The translations under genes were made by a program, and so were the position numbers. From Candidatus Competibacteraceae bacterium (GTDB lineage Bacteria; Pseudomonadota; Gammaproteobacteria; Competibacterales; Competibacteraceae): a stretch of 7,700 nucleotides of DNA. Numbering within the stretch: position 1 is the stretch's first letter; each line of letters begins with the position of its first letter. Below the pieces are notes generated by a model. It did no database searches and was not told the origin of the DNA. It saw only the letters and a program-made list of their open reading frames with translations. Where the stretch lies: assembly GCA_007120095.1 (NCBI GenBank), contig SKOM01000246.1:1-7700 (forward strand), written 5' to 3'. Positions 1-5,793 of this stretch are shown one piece after another.

Positions 1-97
1 ACTGAGCGTCAAGGGCTTGAGTTGGGCGGTTCGCCGCGTCAACCAAGTGCGGATAAATCCATTGCTCAAAAATGAGCAAGTTTAATGGAGCAGGGTA
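1..97. other. Unassigned left edge, possibly the 3' end of an upstream gene
   Basis: Two plus-strand frames are open from the window edge. One ends at a TGA at 73-75 and the other at a TAA at 83-85, the latter only 12 bases before the next ATG. Either could be the tail of a co-directional gene cut by the window. The peptides are too short (24 and 27 residues) for me to recognise a family. Iron-sulfur assembly genes are a natural guess given the gene that follows, but nothing seen here supports it. No terminator or clear promoter is visible in this stretch. Confidence 0.3.
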
Positions 98-424
98 ATG
101 GCTGTTACATTGACGACAAGTGCTGCTGATCGCATCCGGCATTTCATCGCCAACCGTGGCAAAGGTGAAGGTTTGCGTTTAGGCGTAAGAAAGACGGGCT
201 GTTCTGGATGGGCTTATATGATTGACTTCGCTGATAAGATCGATCCAGAAACGGATACAGTATTCGAAGATCATGGGGTCAAGGTGGTGGTACAGCATGA
301 TCACCTGGCCTTTCTGAACGGCACGGAGGTTGACTTTAGTAAAGTGGGCCTGGGTGAAGCGTTTAAGTTCCACAACCCCAATATCAAAGACGAATGTGGC
401 TGTGGAGAAAGCTTTAATGTGTGA
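98..424 (+). CDS. iscA: A-type iron-sulfur cluster carrier, IscA group
   Basis: This is a 108-residue cytoplasmic protein of the HesB/IscA/SufA family. These proteins bind iron or Fe-S clusters and pass them to apo-proteins late in cluster assembly. The three conserved cysteine ligands are present: Cys35 in the GCSG motif, and Cys100 and Cys102 in the C-terminal CGCGESF motif. The length and much of the sequence (the ANRGKG, GLRLGV and NPNIKDECGCG stretches) match E. coli IscA, which has 107 residues, more closely than SufA or ErpA. The ATG has a GGAG seven bases upstream (87-90). No iscS, iscU, hscA or suf gene is visible on its right, so it is either the last gene of an assembly operon starting outside the window or stands alone. 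A 179-base gap with its own promoter separates it from hrcA. IscA, as opposed to another A-type carrier, is inferred from similarity. Confidence 0.92.
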   Translation: MAVTLTTSAADRIRHFIANRGKGEGLRLGVRKTGCSGWAYMIDFADKIDPETDTVFEDHGVKVVVQHDHLAFLNGTEVDFSKVGLGEAFKFHNPNIKDECGCGESFNV

Positions 425-526
425 AATTAAGTTATCGCTCATCCCGCCTCCTTATTACTGAGTCTATCGGCTGGGTCGGTGATTTGATCGACACGCTCTG
501 ATAAACGGGGCGCGGTTTTCTGTAGC
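425..526. other. Intergenic region upstream of the hrcA promoter
   Basis: This is the left part of the iscA-hrcA gap. I see no convincing intrinsic terminator for iscA: the best inverted repeats are only about four base pairs and no T-run follows them. No small gene with a ribosome binding site is evident. Confidence 0.4.
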
Positions 527-555
527 TTGACAGGGTGCTAACAACTTGGTAACAC
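527..555 (+). promoter_or_regulatory. Putative sigma-70-type promoter of hrcA
   Basis: A perfect TTGACA (-35) lies at 527-532, followed by a 17-base spacer and a poor -10 candidate, TAACAC, at 550-555 (three of six matches to TATAAT). Transcription would begin about 562, inside the CIRCE element, which is the usual arrangement for HrcA repression. The -35 and spacing are good. The -10 is the weak part of the call. Confidence 0.55.
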
Positions 556-582
556 TTGGCACTCTGCCTGTCTGAGTGCTAA
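556..582 (+). promoter_or_regulatory. CIRCE operator (HrcA binding site)
   Basis: The inverted repeat TTGGCACTC (556-564), nine-base spacer, GAGTGCTAA (574-582) matches the CIRCE consensus TTAGCACTC-N9-GAGTGCTAA with one change, A to G at the third base of the left arm. It sits 21 bases before the hrcA start codon and downstream of the putative promoter. HrcA dimers bind CIRCE and block transcription when protein folding is normal, so this implies autoregulation of hrcA and of any genes co-transcribed with it. Confidence 0.95.
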
Positions 583-586
583 CAGT

Positions 587-592
587 GGAGGA
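587..592 (+). promoter_or_regulatory. Ribosome binding site that selects the GTG start of hrcA
   Basis: GGAGGA is a strong Shine-Dalgarno sequence 11 to 12 bases before the GTG at 604, a somewhat long spacing. The only nearby in-frame ATG (631-633) has no such sequence in front of it, so GTG is preferred. It lies just downstream of the CIRCE right arm, so the operator would be part of the transcribed leader. Confidence 0.65.
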
Positions 593-603
593 TACTTAGT
601 TCT

Positions 604-1668
604 GTGCCTGATCAACGTACGCCATCCAATATGGTGGGAACGCTGAATGAGCGAGCGCAGCACTTGCTTAAAGTGCTGGTCGAACGCCATATCAGTGATG
701 GACAGCCGGTAGGGTCACGCACCCTGTCGCGTGATTGCGGGCTGGAGTTAAGTCCTGCAACCATCCGTAATGTGATGGCTGATCTTGAAGATCTTGGTTT
801 TGTGCGCTCTCCACATACTTCAGCCGGGCGGGTACCCACGGTGCGTGGCTATCGGGTTTTCGTCGATTCGCTGCTGCAAATTAAAAAATTAAATTCGCTG
901 GAAATTGAACAATTGCAACGCGCGGTCGATGCCACCCAGAATACCACCGAATTGGTGCAGTCGGTATCAACGCTATTGTCGGGGGTCACGCGTTTGGCTG
1001 GATTGGTGATGTTGCCGCGCCATAACACCCAAATGTTGCGCCATATTGAATTCCTCCCACTGTCGCGGGATCGGGTGCTGGTCATTTTGGTATTGAACGA
1101 ACACGAGGTGCACAACCGCATCATCGATGTTGAGCGCGAATTCAGTGCGGCTGATTTGCAGCAGGCTTCAAACTTGTTGAATGAACGTTTTGCCGGGCGA
1201 GATTTGTTGCAGATTCGTAATGATCTGCTCAACGAATTGCAAGCCACCCGTGAGTCCATGAACGTGTTAATGGAAACGGCGCTGGCCATGGCAGGTAAAG
1301 TGTTCGAAAATGATGAAGAAACAGAAGACTATGTATTACAAGGTCAAACTAATTTAATGAATTTTGCTGAACTGGCTGATATGGAAAAGTTACGCCAGTT
1401 GTTCGAGGCATTCAGTGAAAAACGCGAGATCCTGCATCTTCTGGATCGGTGTATTGATGCTCGTGGTGTGCAGATTTTTATCGGCGAAGAGTCGGGCTAC
1501 CAAGCGCTTGATGAATGCAGCATCGTAACCGCACCTTACACCGTCGAGGGCAGGGTGCTCGGTGTGCTTGGCGTGATCGGCCCGACTCGCATGGCCTATG
1601 AACGCGTGATCCCCATTGTTGATGTGACCGCTCGTCTGTTGTCATCGGCCTTGAATTCCCGCAGTTAA
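604..1668 (+). CDS. hrcA: Heat-inducible transcription repressor HrcA
   Basis: This 354-residue protein represses class I heat-shock genes by binding CIRCE; its activity is known in other bacteria to depend on the GroEL chaperonin. The N-terminal winged-helix domain spans about residues 15-85 and shows the family hallmarks: NERAQ, DGQPVGSRTL, SPATIRNVMADLE and the TSAGRVPT loop before GYRVFVD. The middle and C-terminal GAF-like and dimerization regions follow, including NLMNFAEL and the GVLGVIGPTRMAYERVIPIVD motif near the end. Length is normal for the family. It starts with GTG. The CIRCE copy directly upstream supports the assignment and implies autoregulation. It heads the cluster hrcA-grpE-dnaK-dnaJ, an order typical of HrcA-containing bacteria. 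Confidence 0.97.
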   Translation: MPDQRTPSNMVGTLNERAQHLLKVLVERHISDGQPVGSRTLSRDCGLELSPATIRNVMADLEDLGFVRSPHTSAGRVPTVRGYRVFVDSLLQIKKLNSLEIEQLQRAVDATQNTTELVQSVSTLLSGVTRLAGLVMLPRHNTQMLRHIEFLPLSRDRVLVILVLNEHEVHNRIIDVEREFSAADLQQASNLLNERFAGRDLLQIRNDLLNELQATRESMNVLMETALAMAGKVFENDEETEDYVLQGQTNLMNFAELADMEKLRQLFEAFSEKREILHLLDRCIDARGVQIFIGEESGYQALDECSIVTAPYTVEGRVLGVLGVIGPTRMAYERVIPIVDVTARLLSSALNSRS

Positions 1669-1672
1669 GCCC

Positions 1673-1698
1673 GCACCTTACAAGGTGCATCCTTTTTC
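1673..1698 (+). terminator. Small hairpin plus T-run between hrcA and grpE (possible attenuator)
   Basis: GCACCT (1673-1678) and AGGTGC (1683-1688) form a perfect six-base-pair stem with a TACA loop, five bases after the hrcA stop codon. It is followed by ATCC and a run of five T (1693-1697). This resembles a weak intrinsic terminator. Because grpE follows in the same direction, partial termination that limits or adjusts read-through is more likely than a full stop. The short stem makes this uncertain. Confidence 0.5.
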
Positions 1699-1735
1699 CC
1701 GATTCCTCTAAAAATCTGCATGTCAGGAGTTGTTC

Positions 1736-2353
1736 ATGAGTGAAACCAGCAAAACCAAATCGACGCCAACCGAACAGCGTTTGGCCGATGCTGTGGAAGC
1801 GGCCGAATTGTCGGAGGAAGAGGTCGCTCCGTCGGCATCGGAGCCTAATCAACCCAGTCCGGAAGTACAGGCTCTACAGGCTGAACTGGATCAAGCTCAT
1901 GCCAAGTCTGAAGAGACTTGGCAGTTGTACCTGCAAGCGCGAGCCGATGTTGAAAACATCCGCCGCCGCTCCGAGCGGGAACTGGCCAAAGCTCACAAAT
2001 TTGCCCTGGAAGAATTTGTCAAGGCGCTATTGCCGGTCAAAGACAGTCTGGAAATGGGTCTGACGGCCTCCAGCCAACAGGCCGATGTGACTCAACTCAC
2101 CGAAGGCGTGGAACTGACGCTGAAAATGTTGACCTCTGTGCTGGAAAAATTCGGTGTCCAAGAGATTAACCCACAGGGCGAAAAATTTAATCCCGATTTG
2201 CATGAGGCTATGGCGATGCAGCCGAACAACGATGTTCCGGCGAACACCGTTTTGCACGTTGTGCAAAAAGGCTATCTCCTGAACACTCGGCTGGTGCGCC
2301 CGGCTATGGTAATGGTGGCAAAAAGGGGGGGGGATTCTCCCTCCGAGAGTTGA
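1736..2353 (+). CDS. grpE: Nucleotide exchange factor GrpE
   Basis: GrpE is the cytoplasmic dimer that releases ADP from DnaK and so resets the Hsp70 cycle; in E. coli it also acts as a thermosensor. The 205 residues show the family layout: a variable acidic N-terminus (about 1-45), a long helix with coiled-coil character including ARADVENIRRRSERELAKAH (about 68-87) and the FALEEFVKALLPVKDSLE segment, then the C-terminal beta domain with FNPDLHEAMAM and VVQKGYLLNTRLVRPAMVMVAK. The ATG at 1736 is chosen over an in-frame TTG at 1730 because AGGAG (1725-1729) lies six bases before the ATG and touches the TTG. The tail after the usual VAK ending, RGGDSPSES, is encoded across an A5G9 homopolymer run, which makes the extreme C-terminus suspect. 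The stop codon lies within the -35 element of the dnaK promoter. Confidence 0.96.
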   Translation: MSETSKTKSTPTEQRLADAVEAAELSEEEVAPSASEPNQPSPEVQALQAELDQAHAKSEETWQLYLQARADVENIRRRSERELAKAHKFALEEFVKALLPVKDSLEMGLTASSQQADVTQLTEGVELTLKMLTSVLEKFGVQEINPQGEKFNPDLHEAMAMQPNNDVPANTVLHVVQKGYLLNTRLVRPAMVMVAKRGGDSPSES

Positions 2354-2377
2354 AAATACGCAAAGTACGCCCCATAT
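2349..2377 (+). promoter_or_regulatory. Sigma-32 (RpoH) heat-shock promoter of dnaK
   Basis: GTTGAAA (2349-2355, six of seven to the -35 consensus CTTGAAA) is followed by a 14-base spacer and CCCCATAT (2370-2377), which fits the -10 consensus CCCCATNT fully. The spacing is the one preferred by E. coli sigma-32. Transcription would begin near 2384, giving a leader of about 50 bases before the dnaK ATG. The -35 overlaps the grpE stop codon. This gives dnaK, and dnaJ by read-through, a heat-shock input independent of the CIRCE-controlled promoter at the head of the cluster. Confidence 0.85.
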
Positions 2378-2434
2378 CGTGGCTGGATAAGTACCGCATA
2401 TTGTTAATTGAACGAATGAATCTGAGAGGACGCT

Positions 2435-4387
2435 ATGGCGAAACTAATAGGTATTGATCTAGGAACAACCAACTCCTGTGTGGCATTAATGGACAGCGGC
2501 AAGGCGCGGGTTATTGAAAACAGTGAGGGTGATCGTACGACTCCCAGCATCGTCGCATTTGCTGATGATGAAGAGATTTTGGTGGGTCAGTCGGCTAAAC
2601 GCCAGGCGGTGACTAATCCGCAAAACACCTTATTCGCGGTTAAGCGGTTGATTGGTCGGCGCTTCGAAGAAGACGAAGTGCAGAAAGACATCAATCTGGT
2701 GCCTTATAAAATCATCAAAGCCAGTAATGGCGATGCGTGGGTCGAAGTCAGGGGCAAGCAAATGGCACCGCCCGAAATCTCGGCGCGGGTATTGATGAAA
2801 ATGAAAAAAACCGCCGAGGATTATCTCGGCGAGCCGGTCACCGAGGCGGTGATTACCGTGCCGGCCTATTTTAACGATTCACAGCGGCAAGCGACCAAAG
2901 ACGCCGGGCGGATCGCCGGGCTGGAAGTCAGGCGGATCATCAACGAGCCAACGGCGGCGGCGCTGGCTTATGGCATGGACAAGCAGCGCGGCGATGCCAA
3001 GATCGCTGTATACGATCTCGGCGGGGGTACGTTTGATATCTCCATCATTGAAATTGCCGATGTGGATGGTGAGAAACAATTCGAAGTGTTATCCACCAAT
3101 GGGGATACTTTCCTCGGCGGCGAGGACTTCGATAAGCGGGTGATTGACTATCTGGCCGATCAATTTCAACGCGATTCAGGCATTAACCTGCGCGGTGATC
3201 CGCTGGCAATGCAGCGGCTTAAAGAAGCGGCTGAAAAAGCCAAGATTGAGCTCAGCTCCAGTCAACAAACCGAGGTGAATTTACCGTATATCACGGCCGA
3301 TGCCTCGGGCCCCAAGCACATGAATATGAAGCTGACCCGGGCGAAGCTGGAATCGCTGGTCGAAGAGCTGATCGAACGCACGATAGGGCCGTGCCGTACC
3401 GCGCTCAAAGATGCGGGCCTCAGTGTATCCGATATCGACGATGTGATTTTGGTGGGCGGCCAGATTCGCATGCCCAAGGTGCAGGAGCGGGTCAAGGCGT
3501 TCTTTGGTCAAGAACCCCGCAAGGATGTCAACCCGGATGAGGCCGTTGCCGTGGGTGCGGCGATTCAAGCCAGCGTACTGGCCGGTGACACCAAAGACGT
3601 GTTGTTGCTGGATGTGACCCCATTAAGCCTGGGTATCGAAACACTGGGCGGTGTCATGACCAAGCTGATTGAGAAAAACACCACCATCCCCACGAAAGCT
3701 TCGCAGGTATTTTCCACGGCAGAGGATAACCAGACGGCGGTGACGGTGCATGTTTTGCAGGGCGAGCGGGAACGTGCAGCCGATAACAAATCACTGGGTA
3801 AATTTGATCTGCAGGATATTCCATCGGCACCGCGTGGTATACCGCAGATTGAGGTGTCCTTTAACATCGATGCCAACGGTATCCTCAATGTATCCGCTAA
3901 GGATAAAGCCACTGGTAAAGAACAGTCGATTGTAATCAAAGCCAGCTCGGGTCTGACGGATGCCGAAATCGATCAGATGGTCAAAGAAGCGGAGTCACAC
4001 GCTGAGGAAGACCGCAAATTCCGTGAGATGGTCGAGGTGCGCAATCAGGCCGATAACCTGATACACGCCACCGAAAAAACCTTGACTGATCTGGGTGACA
4101 AAGTCGAAGCCAGCGAACGGGGTGCGATTGAATCCGCCATTGCTGAGTTGCGCACAGCGGTTAAAGACAGCCAGAGCAAAGAAGTCATCGAGGCTAAAAT
4201 GAGTACCCTGTCCGAGCTATCCGGTAAACTTGCCGAGCGAGTGTACAGCCAGACTGACAGCACTCCGGGCGCAGGTGGTGGTACAGGTGGTACAGGTGGT
4301 ACAGCCGGTGGTTCTGGTGGCGGTAGCAAGAAACCGGATGAGGAAGGCGTGGTTGACGCTGAATTTGAGGAAGTGAAAGACAAGTAG
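2435..4387 (+). CDS. dnaK: Molecular chaperone DnaK (Hsp70)
   Basis: DnaK is the ATP-dependent cytoplasmic chaperone that binds exposed hydrophobic segments of client proteins, working with DnaJ and GrpE. Of the 650 residues, about 1-385 form the ATPase domain, with GIDLGTTNSCVA at the N-terminus, the catalytic Lys70, and Thr199 in GGGTFD. The interdomain linker VLLLD is at 389-393. The substrate-binding domain and helical lid follow, and the end is the conserved EFEEVKDK. Numbering equals that of E. coli DnaK at least through the linker. GAGAGGA just before the ATG (2424-2430) supports the start. Two oddities: residue 344 is Ile in GGQIRMP where bacterial DnaK normally has Thr, and the C-terminal tail carries a Gly-rich stretch (612-631) built on a 9-base tandem repeat in place of the Ala/Gln-rich tail of E. 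coli. Expression is likely from the sigma-32 promoter at 2349-2377 plus read-through from hrcA. Confidence 0.99.
   Translation: MAKLIGIDLGTTNSCVALMDSGKARVIENSEGDRTTPSIVAFADDEEILVGQSAKRQAVTNPQNTLFAVKRLIGRRFEEDEVQKDINLVPYKIIKASNGDAWVEVRGKQMAPPEISARVLMKMKKTAEDYLGEPVTEAVITVPAYFNDSQRQATKDAGRIAGLEVRRIINEPTAAALAYGMDKQRGDAKIAVYDLGGGTFDISIIEIADVDGEKQFEVLSTNGDTFLGGEDFDKRVIDYLADQFQRDSGINLRGDPLAMQRLKEAAEKAKIELSSSQQTEVNLPYITADASGPKHMNMKLTRAKLESLVEELIERTIGPCRTALKDAGLSVSDIDDVILVGGQIRMPKVQERVKAFFGQEPRKDVNPDEAVAVGAAIQASVLAGDTKDVLLLDVTPLSLGIETLGGVMTKLIEKNTTIPTKASQVFSTAEDNQTAVTVHVLQGERERAADNKSLGKFDLQDIPSAPRGIPQIEVSFNIDANGILNVSAKDKATGKEQSIVIKASSGLTDAEIDQMVKEAESHAEEDRKFREMVEVRNQADNLIHATEKTLTDLGDKVEASERGAIESAIAELRTAVKDSQSKEVIEAKMSTLSELSGKLAERVYSQTDSTPGAGGGTGGTGGTAGGSGGGSKKPDEEGVVDAEFEEVKDK
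4277..4303 (+). repeat. 9-bp tandem repeat in the dnaK C-terminal tail
   Basis: Three perfect consecutive copies of GGTGGTACA encode Gly-Gly-Thr three times (residues 615-623). They lie within the glycine-rich linker that precedes the conserved EFEEVKDK end of DnaK. Identity at the DNA level, including third codon positions, points to recent slippage expansion. Confidence 0.95.
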
Positions 4388-4393
4388 GATCTA

Positions 4394-4433
4394 CCGATGG
4401 AGTCCGGGGTGGTGACGCTGCGGACCCCATCGG
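4394..4433 (+). promoter_or_regulatory. Long hairpin in the dnaK-dnaJ junction
   Basis: The arm 4394-4406 (CCGATGGAGTCCG) is complementary to 4421-4433 (CGGACCCCATCGG) at 12 of 13 positions, with one A-C mismatch and a 14-base loop. It starts six bases after the dnaK stop codon. No T-run follows, so it is not an intrinsic terminator. Stabilising the upstream dnaK message or marking a processing point between dnaK and dnaJ are plausible roles, but these are inference. Confidence 0.75.
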
Positions 4434-4461
4434 CACCTGAATCACAGCGCGTGGAGAGTTG

Positions 4462-5619
4462 ATGGCCAATCGTGATTATTACGAAATTCTCAGTCTGGCA
4501 CGTAACGCCAGCGATGAGGAAATCAAGAAAGCGTATCGTCGCTTGGCGATGAAGTACCACCCTGACCGCAATCCGGGGGATGCGGTCGCCGAAGAACATT
4601 TCAAAGAAGCTAAAGCGGCCTATGAGGTGTTGAGCGATCCGCGTAAGCGTGCCGCTTATGATCAGTTCGGACACGCTGGTGTTGACGCCTCTATGGGAGG
4701 CGGCGGGCCACGCCAAGGTGGGCCGGGCAATTTCGGGGATATTTTCGGGGATATTTTCGGGGATATTTTCGGCGGGGCACGCGGGGGTTCGGAACGTGTT
4801 TATCGCGGTGCTGATCTGCGTTATACCCTTGAATTAGAACTCGAAGAGGCAGTCTTCGGTGTTGCCCCCAAGATTCGCATTCCTACTCAGGTAGATTGTC
4901 AGTTTTGCAACGGCACGGGTGCCAAATCAGGTTCCGCTCCCAGCGCCTGCCCGACCTGTAACGGTATGGGTCAGGTGCGTATTCAACAAGGGTTTTTCAC
5001 AATTCAACAGACCTGTCCGCGCTGCCATGGCAGTGGCACCGTGGTCACTAACCCCTGTGGTCATTGTCGAGGCACCGGCCTGCTGGATGAACAAAAAACC
5101 TTATCGGTGAAAGTACCGCCCGGGGTAGACAATGGTGATCGTATTCGTCTGGCGGGTGAGGGTGAGCGCGGCACTAATGGTGGACCGCCCGGCGACCTCT
5201 ACGTGCAAATTCGAGTTAAGGAACATCCGATATTTTCTCGCGATGGGAATGATCTGCATTGTGACGTGCCGATTAGTTTTGTGACGGCGGCCCTGGGCGG
5301 TGAATTGGAAGTGCCCACCCTCAATGGCAAGGTGAACCTGAAAATTCCTGCTGAAACCCAGACGGATCGTTTGTTCCGAGTGCGCGGCAAAGGTGTTAAG
5401 CCGGTACGCGGTGGGTCTGCCGGTGATCTCATTTGTCGGGTGCGGGTGGAGATTCCCGTTAAACTGAACCGCGAACAAAAAGATCTGCTGCACCAATTCG
5501 CCGCGACCATGGGCGAAAATCACGAGAAACACTCACCACAGCAGCACAGCTGGTTTGATGGGGTTAAGACGTTTTTCGAGAACTTGACCGGCCATCATGG
5601 CCAGTCATCTAAAGACTAG
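4462..5619 (+). CDS. dnaJ: Chaperone protein DnaJ (Hsp40, class A)
   Basis: DnaJ delivers clients to DnaK and stimulates its ATPase. The 385 residues show a full class A layout: J domain (1-70) with the catalytic HPD at 33-35; a Gly/Phe region (about 71-120) containing GDIF repeats at 92-103; a zinc-binding domain with four CXXCXGXG motifs whose cysteine pairs are 146/149, 163/166, 185/188 and 199/202; then the two beta-barrel client-binding domains and a dimerization tail. E. coli DnaJ has 376 residues. The ATG at 4462 is chosen over an in-frame TTG three bases earlier because GGAG (4453-4456) is then five bases from the start and YYEIL sits at the usual position. It is 74 bases after dnaK and probably co-transcribed with it. 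The tail beyond the last conserved segment ends in a His/Gln/Ser-rich stretch. Confidence 0.98.
   Translation: MANRDYYEILSLARNASDEEIKKAYRRLAMKYHPDRNPGDAVAEEHFKEAKAAYEVLSDPRKRAAYDQFGHAGVDASMGGGGPRQGGPGNFGDIFGDIFGDIFGGARGGSERVYRGADLRYTLELELEEAVFGVAPKIRIPTQVDCQFCNGTGAKSGSAPSACPTCNGMGQVRIQQGFFTIQQTCPRCHGSGTVVTNPCGHCRGTGLLDEQKTLSVKVPPGVDNGDRIRLAGEGERGTNGGPPGDLYVQIRVKEHPIFSRDGNDLHCDVPISFVTAALGGELEVPTLNGKVNLKIPAETQTDRLFRVRGKGVKPVRGGSAGDLICRVRVEIPVKLNREQKDLLHQFAATMGENHEKHSPQQHSWFDGVKTFFENLTGHHGQSSKD
4735..4770 (+). repeat. 12-bp tandem repeat in the dnaJ Gly/Phe region
   Basis: Three perfect consecutive copies of GGGGATATTTTC encode Gly-Asp-Ile-Phe three times (residues 92-103). GDIF/DIF motifs are a normal feature of the bacterial DnaJ Gly/Phe region, but they are usually not identical at the nucleotide level. 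The perfect copies suggest slippage or recent homogenisation. Confidence 0.95.
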
Positions 5620-5793
5620 CGCTCCGGCGATACCAGTCACACAACTAAACGATCACCTTTTTAAACTCAACAATACGATACGTTTGCCCCGTTTTCATTG
5701 TTCCCACGCACACTCCCGTGTGGGAACGATGAAAACCACTGCCGCTTGGCCGCGGGGTGGTGGGTGCTGAAAGCGGCATTGGGGTCGCCGTCA
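5620..5793. other. Convergent intergenic region between dnaJ and csaA
   Basis: This 174-base gap separates the 3' ends of dnaJ and csaA. Apart from the palindrome at 5691-5736 it contains a T5 run at 5658-5662 without a preceding hairpin, and a seven-base inverted repeat (5741-5747 with 5771-5777) with a 23-base loop. I find no textbook intrinsic terminator for either gene and no small gene. Confidence 0.6.
5691..5736. repeat. 46-bp near-perfect palindrome, REP-like element
   Basis: The arms GTTTTCATTGTTCCCAC (5691-5707) and GTGGGAACGATGAAAAC (5720-5736) are complementary at 16 of 17 positions, and the single mismatch becomes a G-U pair in plus-strand RNA. The intervening 12 bases can add two more pairs. 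The inner core, GTTCCCAC and GTGGGAAC around a short C-rich loop, resembles from memory a palindrome dispersed in intergenic regions of many gammaproteobacterial genomes. T-rich and A-rich ends lie inside the stem, the reverse of an intrinsic terminator, although a strong hairpin here could still protect the 3' ends of both convergent transcripts. Confidence 0.8.

Noticed and set aside
1730..1732. TTG two codons upstream as the grpE start
   Set aside because: It overlaps the end of the AGGAG ribosome binding site; the ATG at 1736 has proper spacing.
4424..4433. CCCCATCGG resembling a sigma-32 -10 element before dnaJ
   Set aside because: No CTTGAAA-like -35 lies 13-15 bases upstream, and the bases are explained as the right arm of the dnaK-dnaJ hairpin.
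4045..4716. Long minus-strand open frame (223 codons) across the dnaK end and dnaJ start
   Set aside because: It is antisense to two strongly conserved genes, has low-complexity Pro/Val-rich translation from the DnaK glycine repeat, and shows no recognisable domain.
4735..4770. Short direct repeats as a possible CRISPR array
   Set aside because: The units are 12 bases, contiguous without spacers, in frame, and encode the known DnaJ GDIF motif.
5741..5777. GCCGCTT/AAGCGGC inverted repeat as a terminator of csaA or dnaJ
   Set aside because: The loop is 23 bases, the stem is seven pairs, and no T-run follows on either strand.
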